Source: Physella acuta (Eukaryota; Mollusca; Gastropoda; Physidae). Taken from it: a stretch of DNA of 64,000 nt. The position numbers and the translations under genes were made by a program. Under the pieces are notes generated by a model. It saw nothing but the letters and a program-made list of their open reading frames with translations. It made no database searches and had not been told where the DNA came from. Shown piece after piece: positions 12,391 through 37,971 of the stretch (the first letter of the stretch is position 1; every line of letters starts with the position of its first letter). The stretch covers positions 587,001 to 651,000 of the forward strand of contig NW_026731931.1 of the NCBI RefSeq assembly GCF_028476545.1. The letters are read 5' to 3'.

Positions 12391-12570
12391 TTCCGCTCAT
12401 CCCCCCCCCCCCCCGAACGAAATGGAATTTATATAAATATAATATACTTTTAATGTCCCCTCCGGAAATTTTACTCCCTCCCCTACTTCCCCCCTCCCTA
12501 CCCACCCCTTCTACCTCCCCCACCCCCACCCCCCCCCCCCCTCCGGAGAAAAAGTGTAGAAGAAACACTG
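12391..12570. mobile_element. small hAT-like MITE (CAGTGTTTCTTCC family), partial
   Basis: The right terminus AGAAGAAACACTG is the inverse of the CAGTGTTTCTTC start of the copy at 40243-40466. The core GAACGAAATGGAATTTATAT and the C-runs match other copies. The left end is unclear. Confidence 0.6.
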
Positions 12571-13439
12571 CCCAAGAATGAATTTAATTTCTGCATAATA
12601 GGTGTTTAAGTGTTCGATCTCGCAACAATTTTTGTGATCTTGTGTTCACACTGTTAAAAATGACTAGATCCATTAGTCATTTATTTCAGCTATATTTTTT
12701 TTAAAGTACTAAATTTATTACAAAATCAACAAAACAGCTATGCTAATAGAAACGTTTTCAATGGAAACAACTCTAATATTTTTAAAAGGATGGCCGCTCT
12801 TTGTATTTACTCATTGTTTTCTCGAACTAGGTAGTTTAAAGTTTATTCCAAAATATCCTTGATTGGTTTGGTCAATGATTGTGATCTGCTATTTAATTAT
12901 CCGTAACCGTATTAAAATATGACGTAAATATGGCCAAATTAAAGTAATATTTATTAGTTACCTCTAACGTTGGCATTTACGACAATAAACTAAGGTTTAT
13001 AGAAACATTATTTCATTAACAAGTTATTTTTATCGGAAATCGACAATTTTACCGGATCAAGTAATTTAGTCGGAAAAGCAAAACTAAACATTAAACATAC
13101 AACAAAATGTTATTGAAAGCGATATCGAAATCGCTATTTTCACCGGATTCGTTAGTATAACCGGTTACGGAAATTTAGGCTGAAACCGAAATTAAGGGCG
13201 GGAACGAAATATCATCAAAAATTAATTGTGTTCGAAGTTGAACATTTTAACAGGTACGAAATTAAACCTAAAACGCAGCCTTATCCGGATACGGTTAATT
13301 GTCTCAAACGGAAATTTAACCGCAACCTGAAGTTTAAATGAATTCGGAACCGTAATAAGTACGAAATTTATCTGGAAACGGAACTTAAGTCGGAAATTCA
13401 ACCTGAAAATAAAAACACCAATAACCTTAACTTTTACAG
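12571..13439. other. gene-free stretch with degenerate CCGGAAAT-type repeats
   Basis: AT-rich. From about 13020 to 13410 short motifs such as ACCGGATT, CGGAAATTTA and GAAACCGAAATTAA recur every 20-40 bp in loose array. A similar short piece lies at 95-145. No coding exon is recognised. Confidence 0.45.
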
Positions 13440-13899
13440 AAAATCCTAATAATAACGAGGGGTACGACGTTCGCGATTATTTCGCAGGCTGTGCATGACG
13501 TCGTCCTGTACGCAGGGGTAATGATTCTAAGCCCTTTATTCTGGACTCTATCCCGGCATTCTATGGCCGTCTTATTTGCTTGAGCTAGAATGGGTAATCC
13601 ATTCTCTAACGCCCCCCCCCCCCCCGCCCTCCTTCATTACCGATGTAGGCAGCTCTCAAGAGATTCGCATTAGCGCCCCACCTGCTATGAGTTAGCTTCT
13701 TGAGAATATTCAACCCCTTAGAGCTTTCATTACATAGATACCTAATCTGCTGAGTCAGGGTCAACTTCTGGTCCAACTGTACCTTGAGGTACACTGGTTG
13801 CTTGTCCCATTTAAGCCTTGTCCGTTGATGTTGAAGTTGACATCTTCCTTCTTAATAAATAGGGAATATACTGTATTCACCCTATTGATCTCCACTTGC

Positions 13900-14760
13900 G
13901 GGAGAAGTTTGCTATAAGATTCAAGTTTCATTGCAAGTCGAAAGGTCGTGTGCAAACAGTACCTTACCACCGTCGAACTCTCGAGCAAGATCGTTAATAA
14001 TGATCAGGAAGAGTGTGCAACTCAGGGCTGATCCCTGCGGCAGACCCATGGTGAGTGTCGTACTGGTCACTATTTCCTTTTCACCCAATAAGTCTTTTAG
14101 CCACAGGTACAGTTTCTCGTTTACACCGATTTTTCCTGAGTTTAAACAGTAGTCCTTTTCGCCTTACTTTATCGGACGTTCATGTCAAAGAATACCGCTT
14201 AGGTACTCTTCTCATAATGGCAGCCGCTCGTAATCTCTTTGATCAAACGGATAATGGAGTCCATGGGCTGCTTACCCCTACGGAAGCCGTCTGACTAGGA
14301 TCTATGATTTTATTGTACCGGTACAACCGTGCGCTCACCAGACGTTCCATGAGCTTGCTCATGTTTGAGTGAGTGAACTCTGTAGCTTGCGGGTGAGCTA
14401 ATATTTCTCTCAGCTTTGGGAAGTACCACCGCTTCTGCTTTTTTCAAACTGATGGTGAGGACATCTTTCTCCCACGAACGGTTGATTAGGGCGAGTAGAC
14501 GCTCTCTACTGCGAGGACCCAGCTGCTTTAGCATCTCGTTAGACACTGGTCGGGTCCTGCGGCCTTTCCATTGTTTGCCTTTCTCAGAGCTCTTTGTAGC
14601 TCTGTCATAGTAAAAGGGGACAAAAAGAGTGGGTCGGGTACCGCCGGTTCCAGCGTCTCCGCCGTGCTCAATGAGTTTTTTACCTCTCTCGTACGCTCAC
14701 ACGGTTCTATTGCTGTAGCAAGTAAATTGTTGAGGACTTCGGTAGTCTCTTTGTTCAAGG
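13900..14760 (-). pseudogene. LINE reverse transcriptase fragments
   Basis: RT motifs are spread over several frames: palm-entry motif KANNGKAAGPDQ near 14540-14575, LINRSWEKDVLTISLKKAEA near 14440-14500, and GLPQGSALSC...INDL near 13990-14050 followed by LFAHDL. The substitution in the catalytic aspartate pair and the frame changes show decay. Confidence 0.8.
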
Positions 14761-15383
14761 TGGCAACCTTTGAATCAGTGCGAAGTGGATCCTGAGACCT
14801 GTTGGTACCACAACCTTCCAGCCTAGCGATAAGACGCCAGGTATTTTGCTATTACCGCCGAGTTTCTCGGTCTGGGCGTGCCATTTGTCATACCAAAGTG
14901 CCACTGTCTCTGCTCACAGGGCTCTCACGGCTGCGTTAAAGCCTCGTCTGTCCTCTAACCGTCTTTTTCTTACCAGCCGTGTATTTTTTCGAGACCAGAG
15001 AGGCTTACACGTTTTCCAGTTGGCCGTAGAATTACTCTTGGCAGCTGACTGCCTAATCGCTGCCATCATTTGGTGATTTACCGAGTCGATTGGCCATCGG
15101 GATGGGTCAATTTCACTGAGTCTTATACCAACCAATTCCTTAAAACTTAGGAAAGTTAGCGTTCGGTCTCCAACCCCTACCGAGATAAGTATGGGGAGAT
15201 GGTCGCTCCTCACACACGCCAGCACAGTGACTTTTGTTCGCGCTACAAGGTCTGCGGAGACTAGATCAAGTAGAGTACATGCTCCTCTTGCCATGTGTAA
15301 AAGGGTCGGCTTTGAGTGCTCCTCTTGCCATGTGTAAAAGGGTCGGCTTTGAGTACCTGTTTTGCAAACACACCATGCTTGTC

Positions 15384-15842
15384 TCATCGAGGTATCTCCT
15401 TTAGGTATCTCACAGACGCGTTGGTTTCCCTATCGTACCCCCACACTGCGGACCAAGCGTTTATATCTCCCGCAATAATGACAAGCCTCTGACCGTCCTG
15501 GTATTTGAGTAAATCAATAGGGTTCCTAGGGTTATTACATACGTTCACAATCGTATATGACTGTCCGACCTTCCGCACACGGACAGCAACACAGCCTATT
15601 TTACCCCCTGTTGACCTGCTCAATTTTTCCGCCCGCAGGTTATTTCTGACGAGTGTCAGTACGCCCCTGCATTTCGGACATGAGCATCGATATTGAGTAT
15701 AGTCGGTCACATTGCAATTCTGCTTTTGCGTTAGCACCGTTTCATGGAGTACCGCCACGTCGATTTTATTTTCAGCTAGGGTTTTGTTCAGTTCCACCAT
15801 TCGACCTACCAAGCCGTAGATGTTAAACTGGAGAATGGCCAA
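15384..15842 (-). pseudogene. LINE endonuclease domain (exonuclease-endonuclease-phosphatase fold)
   Basis: A frame of about 150 residues begins with AILQFNIYGLVGRMVELNK, the usual start of LINE AP-endonucleases. It contains the catalytic-type GDINAWSAVWG block near its end. It would nick target DNA during LINE insertion. It belongs to the dead element at 13440-16450 and is not a host gene. Confidence 0.82.
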
Positions 15843-16450
15843 AGCTCCCTTTTCAGTTTTCGTTTCGACCTGTGCTCGAGCGCTGACTCCCCAATTAGCT
15901 TTTTTGTCCTGGATTTACCCCTGCCTGACATTTCTCTACGTTTCCCTGGGCCCAACACATTCTGGGCCGGAGGGGCACCAGGCCCCCTGCGATGGACAGA
16001 GCTTTTCTCATCGCATCTCACCGGGTCAGCAAGGGTTTTACCACCACCCCTGCTACAAGTCAAGCCTTTTCAATTTTCACTTTTATGCCTTACTTTTTGC
16101 ATACTTTATGAAAATCTTTTGGTGGGTTGGCCTCCATGCCAGTCACATGGCCACTCCTCAGGCCAGGAGTGGTTTTTCGGGTCTTCGTAGTATCGCTGAT
16201 CTACGATTTCCCCACTGCACGCTTGGCCGTGACGCGCATCTGGCCCTGTCTGGGGCCCCAACGGGGCGGCCATTTTTTAGCAGCACAAGATCTGACCCCT
16301 GCACGCCTAGATCCCATAGTCGTGCAGTTCTTGCCCGGTTCGACAGAGATCCGGTTTGTTACATCTAGAGGTCTTCCATTAAGAAGAAATGTAGTGCATG
16401 GGAAAACAATTAAGGTGGCCCCTCCGCCTGCCTACCACTATAGGTCTTAG

Positions 16451-16924
16451 AGCGACCTAGACTGCTTTATCCTCTCGACGCCTATTCTTTCTCCAAGTAT
16501 TCCGAGGTTGAAAAATTCCCAGGAACCATCAAATATGCTTAGTGCCGCCTGGATTAGAGGGAAGGAAATAGGATAATGTATCCACTGGTTCCAAAAAGAA
16601 CCATATATAAAAAGTGAAGAGGCAAGACTGGAAACTTAAGAGCATGATGTTGAAGAGAAGAAAAGAAAAACCTATATGTAAAAGACCATGACTTGTGTAT
16701 TTAGTATGCAGCATATACACGAGTTCAGAAAATATATTACTTTTTGTATTAACCGTAACCACAGCCAACCAAAACAAAAACACAAACACAGACGCAAAGA
16801 GAAACTAAAAATAAAGCACAAACCCCAACATAAACCCAAACACAAACCCAAGCCTAAACAAATACACAAACGCAATTCAGACGCAAACACACACACTAAC
16901 ACAAACTAACTATAACACACCTGA
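16451..16924. other. gene-free stretch with ACAAAC-rich low complexity
   Basis: About 16750-16910 is A/C-rich simple sequence (ACAAACACAAAC type) on the + strand. Frames on either strand here are low-complexity and not genes. Confidence 0.5.
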
Positions 16925-17335
16925 TTTATCCATATTCTATTGCACTCACTTAAACAAACGAAGGCGCCATATCGCTCACAAGAAGGCCCGTGGCGCCAAA
17001 TAGCAGTCTGTTGTTGCGCCGAAGGATTCGATGATTTAGTGAAGGACGTGAGTATACTTTCTTATGCATAGTTTATCGCACTGTTTAAAACAAACGTGGT
17101 CGCCATAGCGCTCACGGAAGGACCGGGACGCCAAAAAGCACCCTGTTGGGGCGCCAGAGGACGCCCTGGATTCGATTTAGCGAAGGTCTATAGTAACATT
17201 TCTTATCCATACTCAATTTTATAACGAACCAATGCACCTATTCGTTCACATGATAGTCCATGTCGCCAAATCGAACCCTGCAGCGAAGCTGACGGGTGCG
17301 CCTGATTCAATTTAGTAAACGACTATAACGACTTT
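16925..17335 (+). repeat. three diverged ~135 bp tandem units
   Basis: Each unit runs from CTTATCCATA / TTAAACAAACG through GCCATAT/AGCGCTCAC...GGCGCCAAA to GATTCGATTTAGTGAAGG. Units lie at about 16925-17065, 17066-17200 and 17201-17335. Similar GGCGCCAAAT...CTGTGAGCG text occurs in Helitron family 1 (4340-4500), so this may be an old Helitron-derived array. Confidence 0.6.
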
Positions 17336-18400
17336 AATACCCCCAACATTTCCTCAAACTGAAAGATAGAAGTAAACTAAGAGGACATTTAGCCGTGGCT
17401 TCTAAACTGTTATTGATTAAAAATTATAATTTGTAAGCACTATGTTTAGAGTATAACATAAATAAAATGCAGTATTTAAAATATCAGTTGTACCTAATAC
17501 ATTGCACTTTATTAATCCACGCTGATTACATATTTTTTTTTTTCTAACAACTAAACAAATTAATAAAAAAAATTTTCTCCCCAGATGTAATGCTTTTTTT
17601 AAAGGGATTTTTTTTGTGTGATCAATCAAGGGAAGTAATTGACAGTAAAGGAACAAAGCGATATTTTTAAATCGTTCATTTAGATAGTAAATGCTTTACG
17701 AATATAACATTATGGCGATCAAATCGAGCCTTTTATTATATTATCTTTGGTCAAGTGTCCGTTTGCTGTCATACACATACATACAGAGATACAGAATCCG
17801 TTGAGCTTTATTTATATTATATAAATGGTTTACACGTTTTTTAAACAAATATTTACACCATAGTTACAAAAACATCATATGACTATAATGTAAGAAAATA
17901 TTCTGGTACAGCCTTATTTATGTTATTTATATGTAGCTAGCGGACAGTCGAGACTACAGATGGTTCATACTTACAACAAGGTTAAGCCAAACGATGGATT
18001 AACAAAGTGTCAATATTCTAACATACACATTCTAATACATTCTTTTTAAAATACTAAATTAGAGTTGTAGTGTTTGATATGACAACGCAGATCGCCCATA
18101 AATCAATACAACTCATTCAATTAAAAAAAAACTATATATAAAAAAATTAAATTGAATTTTTCATACAAAATTACGAATACTAAGCTAAATTAAAAGCATT
18201 TATTTAAAAAAAAACTATTATTAAAATCGAATCTTAGTTTTTAGATAATGTTTTTTGATAAGTAATCAGAATTTTTTTAGAAACAAAGTTTATATAATAA
18301 AATATATACATTGCCTGTATTTTAATGCATCAATGCACCTTTAATTTCGACAGATATTTGTATTTATTTTTATTGATATTTTGCAACTAAGTAAAAGTTT
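17336..18400. other. gene-free stretch; old Helitron family 2 relic
   Basis: 17340-17700 shares order and short matches with the body of Helitron A (AAACYGAAAGATAGA, then GTATTTAAAATATC, then TTAATCCACGC), so it is probably a strongly diverged minus-strand relic. The rest is AT-rich with no gene. Confidence 0.45.
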
Positions 18401-18422
18401 AGCTTCAATGTTTAAAATTTAG

Positions 18423-18647
18423 ACCCAGCCTGACCAGGTCAAGATTTCAACCATCAGGTGGCAAGGGAGATAACTACAGATTTTCTAATGAAAGTATATG
18501 TTACAAGAAGATACTGTTGTCTCCCCTGAAGTCAGACTGTCAGATCTTGAAACAGACACTGAATACAATTACACTACCAGAGCTCTCAATTATGTTGGTG
18601 ACCACAGTGATGAAGTTAAAGGTAGTTTTAAAACAGCAAATGATATG
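18423..18647 (+). pseudogene. decayed fibronectin type III exon
   Basis: The frame 18498-18647 reads as the second half of an FN3 domain: VRLSDLETDTEYNYTTRA, then NYVGDHSDEV and GSFKTAND, followed by a GTAAGT donor. Upstream, pieces of the first half (VKISTIRWQG and NYRFSNES) lie in two other frames, so the exon is broken by at least two frame shifts. FN3 is an extracellular beta-sandwich adhesion/receptor module. It may be a lost exon of the same gene as the FN3 exon at 21924-22178. A sequencing error cannot be excluded. Confidence 0.6.
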
Positions 18648-18847
18648 GTAAGTTATAAGTTGTTACAATCAATTTCAAATTTTATAGTAGTAAAACCATT
18701 CAAATACATTTTTGTTTTATTTAATTTTTTTTTAGTACTGGTTAATTGATTTACCAAGCGATTTCGCGATTCCACAACGTAAGTCGCCCACAAATCCACA
18801 CAGACTGTCAATTTAAAAAAATACGTAGGCCTATATTATATTTTAAA

Positions 18848-19167
18848 TATTCTTCTTCTTCTTCTTCGTTCTTAATTTTTAGTGTTGGGAGAGATCGAGC
18901 CTTATCTGCCAGAGGGTTTGGAATTTATCAACCATGAGCTATGGCCGACTCGACCATGCTTCCATCACTATTAGGGATTACATGTCAACTGGTTATGCGC
19001 CATTGAGGTCATTGACTCCGATTTCATCCTGCTTTTCTTTTTGGATTTGCTTCCATAGACTTTGTCCAACCAAGAACAAACTACAAGGCAGCAGTTGTTT
19101 GATTTTGGAGTTGTCTCTCCTAGAAGAGTGGCTGTCCCCAGCTAACGAGCCTCATCTGACCGATTAA
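18848..19167 (-). mobile_element. tRNA-derived SINE, 5' truncated copy
   Basis: The reverse complement matches 1690-2016: body sequence, second tRNA-like head (TGGTCGAGTCGG) and (GAA)n tail. The first tRNA head is missing, which fits 5' truncation on insertion. The frame on the + strand is the antisense of the SINE body. Confidence 0.85.
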
Positions 19168-20084
19168 ATATTCTAAATTATTTTTTTTTAATTTAATTTT
19201 TAAAAAAGTAAGACTTTAAAATTTTTTTTAAAAAAAGAGTCTTATATATACTATTCCTGTTTCATTTTCATTTTTATATTAATTTTAATGTAAATTGCAT
19301 GGAAACACAGCAGTGCAAAAGTAAATTGCAGTGTATAAACGGGACGTGATCATGTTATCCAGACTAATACTACAGCCAAATTAATGTAATGTGTACACCT
19401 GGTAATGTACTTAATTTAAAGTAGATATAGGGCCTACTTGAATTATGGTTAACACCATATTATCATTACTTTAGCAAAAGATGATATAGGCTATCTTTAT
19501 AAATTAATTTATTTTAATGATAGTTATTTTTAGAAAAAAAAATATTTGTAAACTTTGAGTAAGTCGGCATTTCTTAAGCTCTGAAATTAAACACAAAAAC
19601 TCTTAGAATGATAGAAGAGCAAGCTTGATAAAAACATGTGTAATAGAATTCAGAATGGTTTGCTTTAAATATTACAGCACTAGATAACTCTTTGACTTGC
19701 AACAAAACTGTAGCTTCTATGTGTTACTCAAATGATTGGACTCTATGCCTGATGTCAATGGGACTCAACGATGTTTGTGTATTGCGACGTTTTATTTTGA
19801 AGACAGCATATGCGTTTCTTGTAAGACTTTTTTTGGTAACAATTCAGGTCAATTTATAAAAACATCGGTTTCAAAAATATTTTTTAAGGTCCTACGCTAC
19901 ATTTCAGAACATAATGTGCATATTAGAAACATTTTAAACTGTTTTTTTTTTCTAATGAAATTAACAGTGTATTTATTGTTAAAATATTAATTTATTTCGC
20001 TGAAAACGAAAAATTAAAAATTCAAAGTTTTCCTTTATAATAAAATCATGTGTTTCTAAGTATTACAATTATTATGCATGTTAT
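19168..20084. other. gene-free AT-rich stretch
   Basis: No coding exon is recognised. It may include the unrecognised left part of the hAT relic that follows. Confidence 0.4.
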
Positions 20085-21263
20085 TAGATGTGTTTCTGAA
20101 AATAGTAGTTTGAGAAAATTGAAAAAGTTTTCACCAAGAAAACACAGCATTAGTGCAAGCATCATATGAAGTAGTATTAGAAATTGCCAAGCAAAAAACC
20201 TCGCACACAAAGGAGAAAATCTCATCAAACCATGTATGTTGAAGATGGTAAAATTAATTCTTGGGGATTCCAGTGCAGTAAAGATGCAACAAATATCTCT
20301 GTCTAATAATACTATGCAGTGGCTTATGTTAAAAGACAAATTTAGAATGAAATCAAGCTTTCACCATTGTTTTATTTTTAAGTTGACGAATCGACAGACG
20401 TGAGTTCGTGTTCGCAGTTGCTTGTCTTTGTGAAATATATTCATTCAGATGTTAGCAAATAAGAGTTGATGTTTTGTGAAGATATCATTGAGAAAACAAA
20501 TACATTTTTTGAAACTGGAGGATTAAAATGGGAAAACGGCTGTGGGGCTTGTACGGATGGTGCGTTTCAGTACGATGGCTGTCAATAGGAAATGTCAATC
20601 GTGTTTTTGAATTGAAAGATGAAAACAAGATGTTCTTGGAAGTGCAAGGAAAAAAGACCTTTTTATATACTTTAACGACATGGTGTGGTTGGAGAGAGTA
20701 TCATACCTAGCAGATATATTCGAACATCAACATAAGCTTAACCTGATAAAGGAACGAATATTATCTCTTTTCATGATAATATCTTGGCATTTTTATCAAA
20801 GCTTCAAAATTGGCGAGGAAAAATAAATATTTGAAAAACTGCCATGTTTGAGAAACTCTGCAGTGTGGTGTGATAGATAAAATTTTAAAAGGATTCTGTG
20901 CATCTTGAATCTCTTGAAAACGAACTGCGGCGTTATTTTCCCCGAGTTGAAAGAAGAAGAATCTGCATTGTCACCCATTCTCTGCTTTCCTTGATGTTAC
21001 CAGCATTGCCGATGAATAACAAGATGAATTCTTAAATTTGCAAAATTTAATTAATGCTAGTTAATGCTTGTTAATAGCATGTAATTTTGCTCATCGTATT
21101 AAAACAGTTATCAAGAATAATTCATATTAAAAGTCGACTAGAAAATATTAATTTAGTGCTTATTATTTTATTTACTAATTTCGACTTGTTAATTATATGG
21201 GGGTCGCGGGTCACTTACGTTTTATGAAAGGTGGTCGCCAGTCGAAAAGGTTTGGAACCACTG
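20085..21263 (+). mobile_element. hAT transposon relic with ZBED/SCAND3-like transposase
   Basis: Broken frames on the + strand spell known blocks of the ZBED5/SCAND3-like hAT transposases: IKPCMLKMVKLILGDSSAVK, then DESTDVSSCSQLLVFVKYIH, then FETGGLKWENGCGVCTDGAF, then NDMVWLERVSYLADIFEHQH. Several stops and frame shifts show it is dead. The right end GGTTTGGAACCACTG (ending 21263) is a usual inverted terminus of such elements. The matching left CAGTGGTTCC end was not found. Confidence 0.8.
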
Positions 21264-21842
21264 CTCTAGTTGGTCAAAACAAATAAAAACATGAAAGCTT
21301 TCTGTAAGTAATGGTGTCTTGTGTTATGTTTATTTTTATGTTATTTTTTTTGTATTTATATTATTAAGTTTAAGTACATTTCCCTTTTAAACAATATCAT
21401 TCTTTAGAAAGTACTTTATAAAAAAATAAATAATTAGGAGAAGTAATTGCTTTTTAAGTTGTTTATCACAAATCGATTAAAAGGAGCTTATGAGCACCCT
21501 TATTTGATTATTTTAAAAAGGGGAATAAGTCATGGAAGCTGTTTGAGCGTTTGCTTATCTTTGATACATTTGATTGTAGGAGAAAGAAGACTCGGCTTTC
21601 ACAGTGGTTAAAAACAAATGGAAAAAACATTTACGAGAGCGTGGGGTGGTGTCTATAGAATGAAGATAATCCAACCGCAGATACGGTAATCTTTTTACAA
21701 AACAACCATAAAGTCAAAAAGGCAAGAAAATTAATTTTTTTTAACTATAAAAAAATATTATGATCGGCCGTGGGCCCCTAAATGGCGTGCCCCCCCCCCC
21801 CCCCGCATTGCGGGGTCTGGCGGCACTGTAGTTGCGTCCCTG
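21264..21842 (+). mobile_element. partial non-autonomous hAT (CAGTGGCGGAACTA family)
   Basis: Matches the right half of the complete element at 39512-40698 from AAAACATGAAAGCTTT to the terminus GGCGGCACTGTAGTTGCGTCCCTG, including the poly-C run. The left half is missing; the neighbouring hAT relic abuts it. Confidence 0.75.
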
Positions 21843-21923
21843 AAAAGAGTACATTTTATAATTTTATGATGTTAACTTTACTCCTCCTGTCAGCCGCTAC
21901 TTTTTTTGTACTACTCCCACAAG

Positions 21924-22178
21924 CCAAAATCAAGAGCACAACTGGAGTAGAGCTACAATGGGAAGCCACTACACTTGGACCCAATAGAACGTACGGTGTG
22001 TCGTGGGTGTCGGCCAGTGCTGAAACAGATAGAGGAACACAAGCCGCCAATGAGAGCGGTGTGACGGTGACTGGTCTAACACCAGGTACCAGCTACACAA
22101 TCACGGTCTACACGTTCCTTCATCAGAAAGGGTTGTATACTGCTAGAAACGTCAGCACTACAGTTAACATTGTGACTA
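21924..22178 (+). CDS. fibronectin type III domain exon (gene fragment)
   Basis: A 255 nt exon in phase 1-1, preceded by a pyrimidine-rich tract ending ACAAG and followed by a GTGAGT donor. It encodes a full FN3 sandwich: VELQWEATTLGPNRTYGVSW, then the typical VTVTGLTPGTSYTITVYTF block (the Leu and Tyr core of FN3), then a final beta strand ending VNIVTS. Symmetric phase-1 exons are the usual way FN3 domains are shuffled. No neighbouring intact exon was found, and gene A downstream has its own start and signal peptide. This is therefore probably an exon of another, perhaps dying, adhesion or receptor gene. Several N-x-S/T sites suit an extracellular location. Confidence 0.65.
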
Positions 22179-22181
22179 GTG

Positions 22182-23163
22182 AGTAGAACTATGCAGGTAG
22201 TTCTAATGCCGAATTTAAGATAATAAACTGGATATTTATTAATTGCTCATAGAAGGCATTTTATATGTTTTTATTTAAATTCATCGGGAGGGGGGGGGGG
22301 GGGGTTAAAAATTGAAATAGAGTTTTAACTAATTAAAGTTTTTTATATTATTTGTATTTACTAAGAGAAAATAAACACGATGATACTTAGAATATGCTAT
22401 TTAAAGAGCATAACCATAGTACCTAGTTAAGAAAATTAAATTATAAACACTGGGAAAAAGTGTAAACTGCATCTAATGATTACTGGAGACCGCTCAAATG
22501 TTGACATAACTACGTATATGATCAATTGATTATTAATTATGTATCGCCCTTTAAATTGAACAGTTTTTAAGTTATCGTATTCATACACCCACAGATAAAC
22601 ACACGTATATACACGATTGTAAAACTGATTTTCAGACTCAGAGATGTGTCAAAACCGTTCCGATTCTATGCAGGTTACAAGAATTCCCCCTATACTTATC
22701 TTCTTATCGTCACAAATCGTACACATGTTCAAATCATCACAAACACCTACCGGATGCAGGTGAAAATATTCACTTCCTGCCCTGGTTATCAGCAGATTAT
22801 CAGCTATTTAAGTCAACATTTCGAGGCACATTTCTCACACGTAAATGCCCACCACAACATAACAATATAAAATATGTTTAAACATCATGTATAATCAGTT
22901 TAAAATGTGTGATATAGAGACATAATGTTTACGCTGTTGGTTTTATTGATTATATATTATATAAAACGGAGGAGTGGGTTGGTCAAAATTTAAACTTTTT
23001 TGATATTCGAGTTAAATCAGTAAAATTACAATTCACAACCTACAGTTTGTTTTAGGTTGGTAGTTCTTTGATAAACTGCAGTATTATTTAGCCTTTTTAT
23101 ATGTTTTCGATAATTCAAACAACATTACAAGACTTAAGTAATGGAAACAAAATGAAATTGGTC
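22182..23163. other. gene-free stretch upstream of gene A
   Basis: AT-rich with a G-run near 22290. A possible small exon after GATTTTCAG at about 22636 was considered but cannot be supported. No recognised gene. Confidence 0.4.
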
Positions 23164-23485
23164 ATAGGAAAAATTCATCTTATTTTATCCTTATAGTTTG
23201 TTATTTTAGAATCTTTGATCAAATCTCTCAAGAATTGACCCTAGTTGAATTCATTTAATCATAGGAACAATTCATTTGTTTTTATACTTCAAATCTGCAC
23301 TAATAAATATTTTATTTTACAATCTTCGATCAAATCAAACAAGGCTTGACCCTAGTTGTGTTCATTTCATCCTAAGAAAATTCATCTTTTTTTTATACTT
23401 AGAATTTGCAATCATACATGTTATTTTACAAACTTTGATCAAATCTCAGAAGACTAGACTCAATTTGAATTCATTTTATAATAGT
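23164..23485 (+). repeat. three ~97-114 bp tandem units upstream of gene A
   Basis: Units start at about 23164, 23261 and 23371. Each runs AGGAAAAATTCATCTT, then TTATTTTA, then TTTGATCAAATC, then TTGACCCTAGTTGAATTCAT with divergence. They end about 260 bp before the gene A start codon. Confidence 0.7.
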
Positions 23486-23546
23486 CAATCGGTCACAACC
23501 CGATGTATTATTTACTTAAGATAAAACAGGAAATAGCCGCCAATCA

Positions 23547-23692
23547 TTGCAAACATTGTCGTAATTTACGGATGTTTGCAACAATTCACATCCTAGCGAC
23601 GCAATAAGCCAATCGGCATGTGGCGCGGGTGAACCAACCTGCACAGATAACTTGTTGCGATGGACTCCGTATCATAGTTATATTTGTATAAG
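23547..23692 (+). promoter_or_regulatory. putative promoter of gene A
   Basis: A perfect 10 bp inverted repeat TTGCAAACAT...ATGTTTGCAA (23547-23556 and 23572-23581) contains two forkhead-like TGTTTGC cores. A CCAAT pentamer lies at 23609-23613 and a TATAAG box at 23687-23692, 55 bp before the ATG. Gene B has a TATAAG box in a similar place. The elements are read from sequence only; use in vivo is inference. Confidence 0.45.
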
Positions 23693-23741
23693 TTCCATAT
23701 TCGCATTTTCATTTAACCAGAGGCTGTTGTAGTGTTAAACC

Positions 23742-37971
<14,230 letters not shown>

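Larger units (their letters stand above)
13440..16450 (-). mobile_element. decayed Jockey-like LINE (endonuclease + reverse transcriptase)
   Basis: Read on the minus strand, the order is a possible ORF1 tail (about 16.4-16.0 kb), an AP-type endonuclease (15842-15384), a linker, and reverse transcriptase (about 14760-13900) with a downstream RT C-terminal region to about 13440. Typical pieces are the endonuclease motif IIAGDINAWSAVWG, the RT pieces KANNGKAAGPDQ, LGPRSRERLLALINRSWEK and GLPQGSALSCTLFL, and the C-terminal GLRIITPAYRTT. Reading frames shift several times and the RT box reads FAHDL in place of the usual F/Y-A-D-D, so it is inactive. A 37 bp direct duplication (15281-15354) adds a frame shift. 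No 3' tail or target duplication was identified. Confidence 0.85.

Noticed and set aside
22636-22870. A further exon after the FN3 exon
   Set aside because: There is an AG acceptor-like site and an open stretch, but no domain similarity and no convincing donor.
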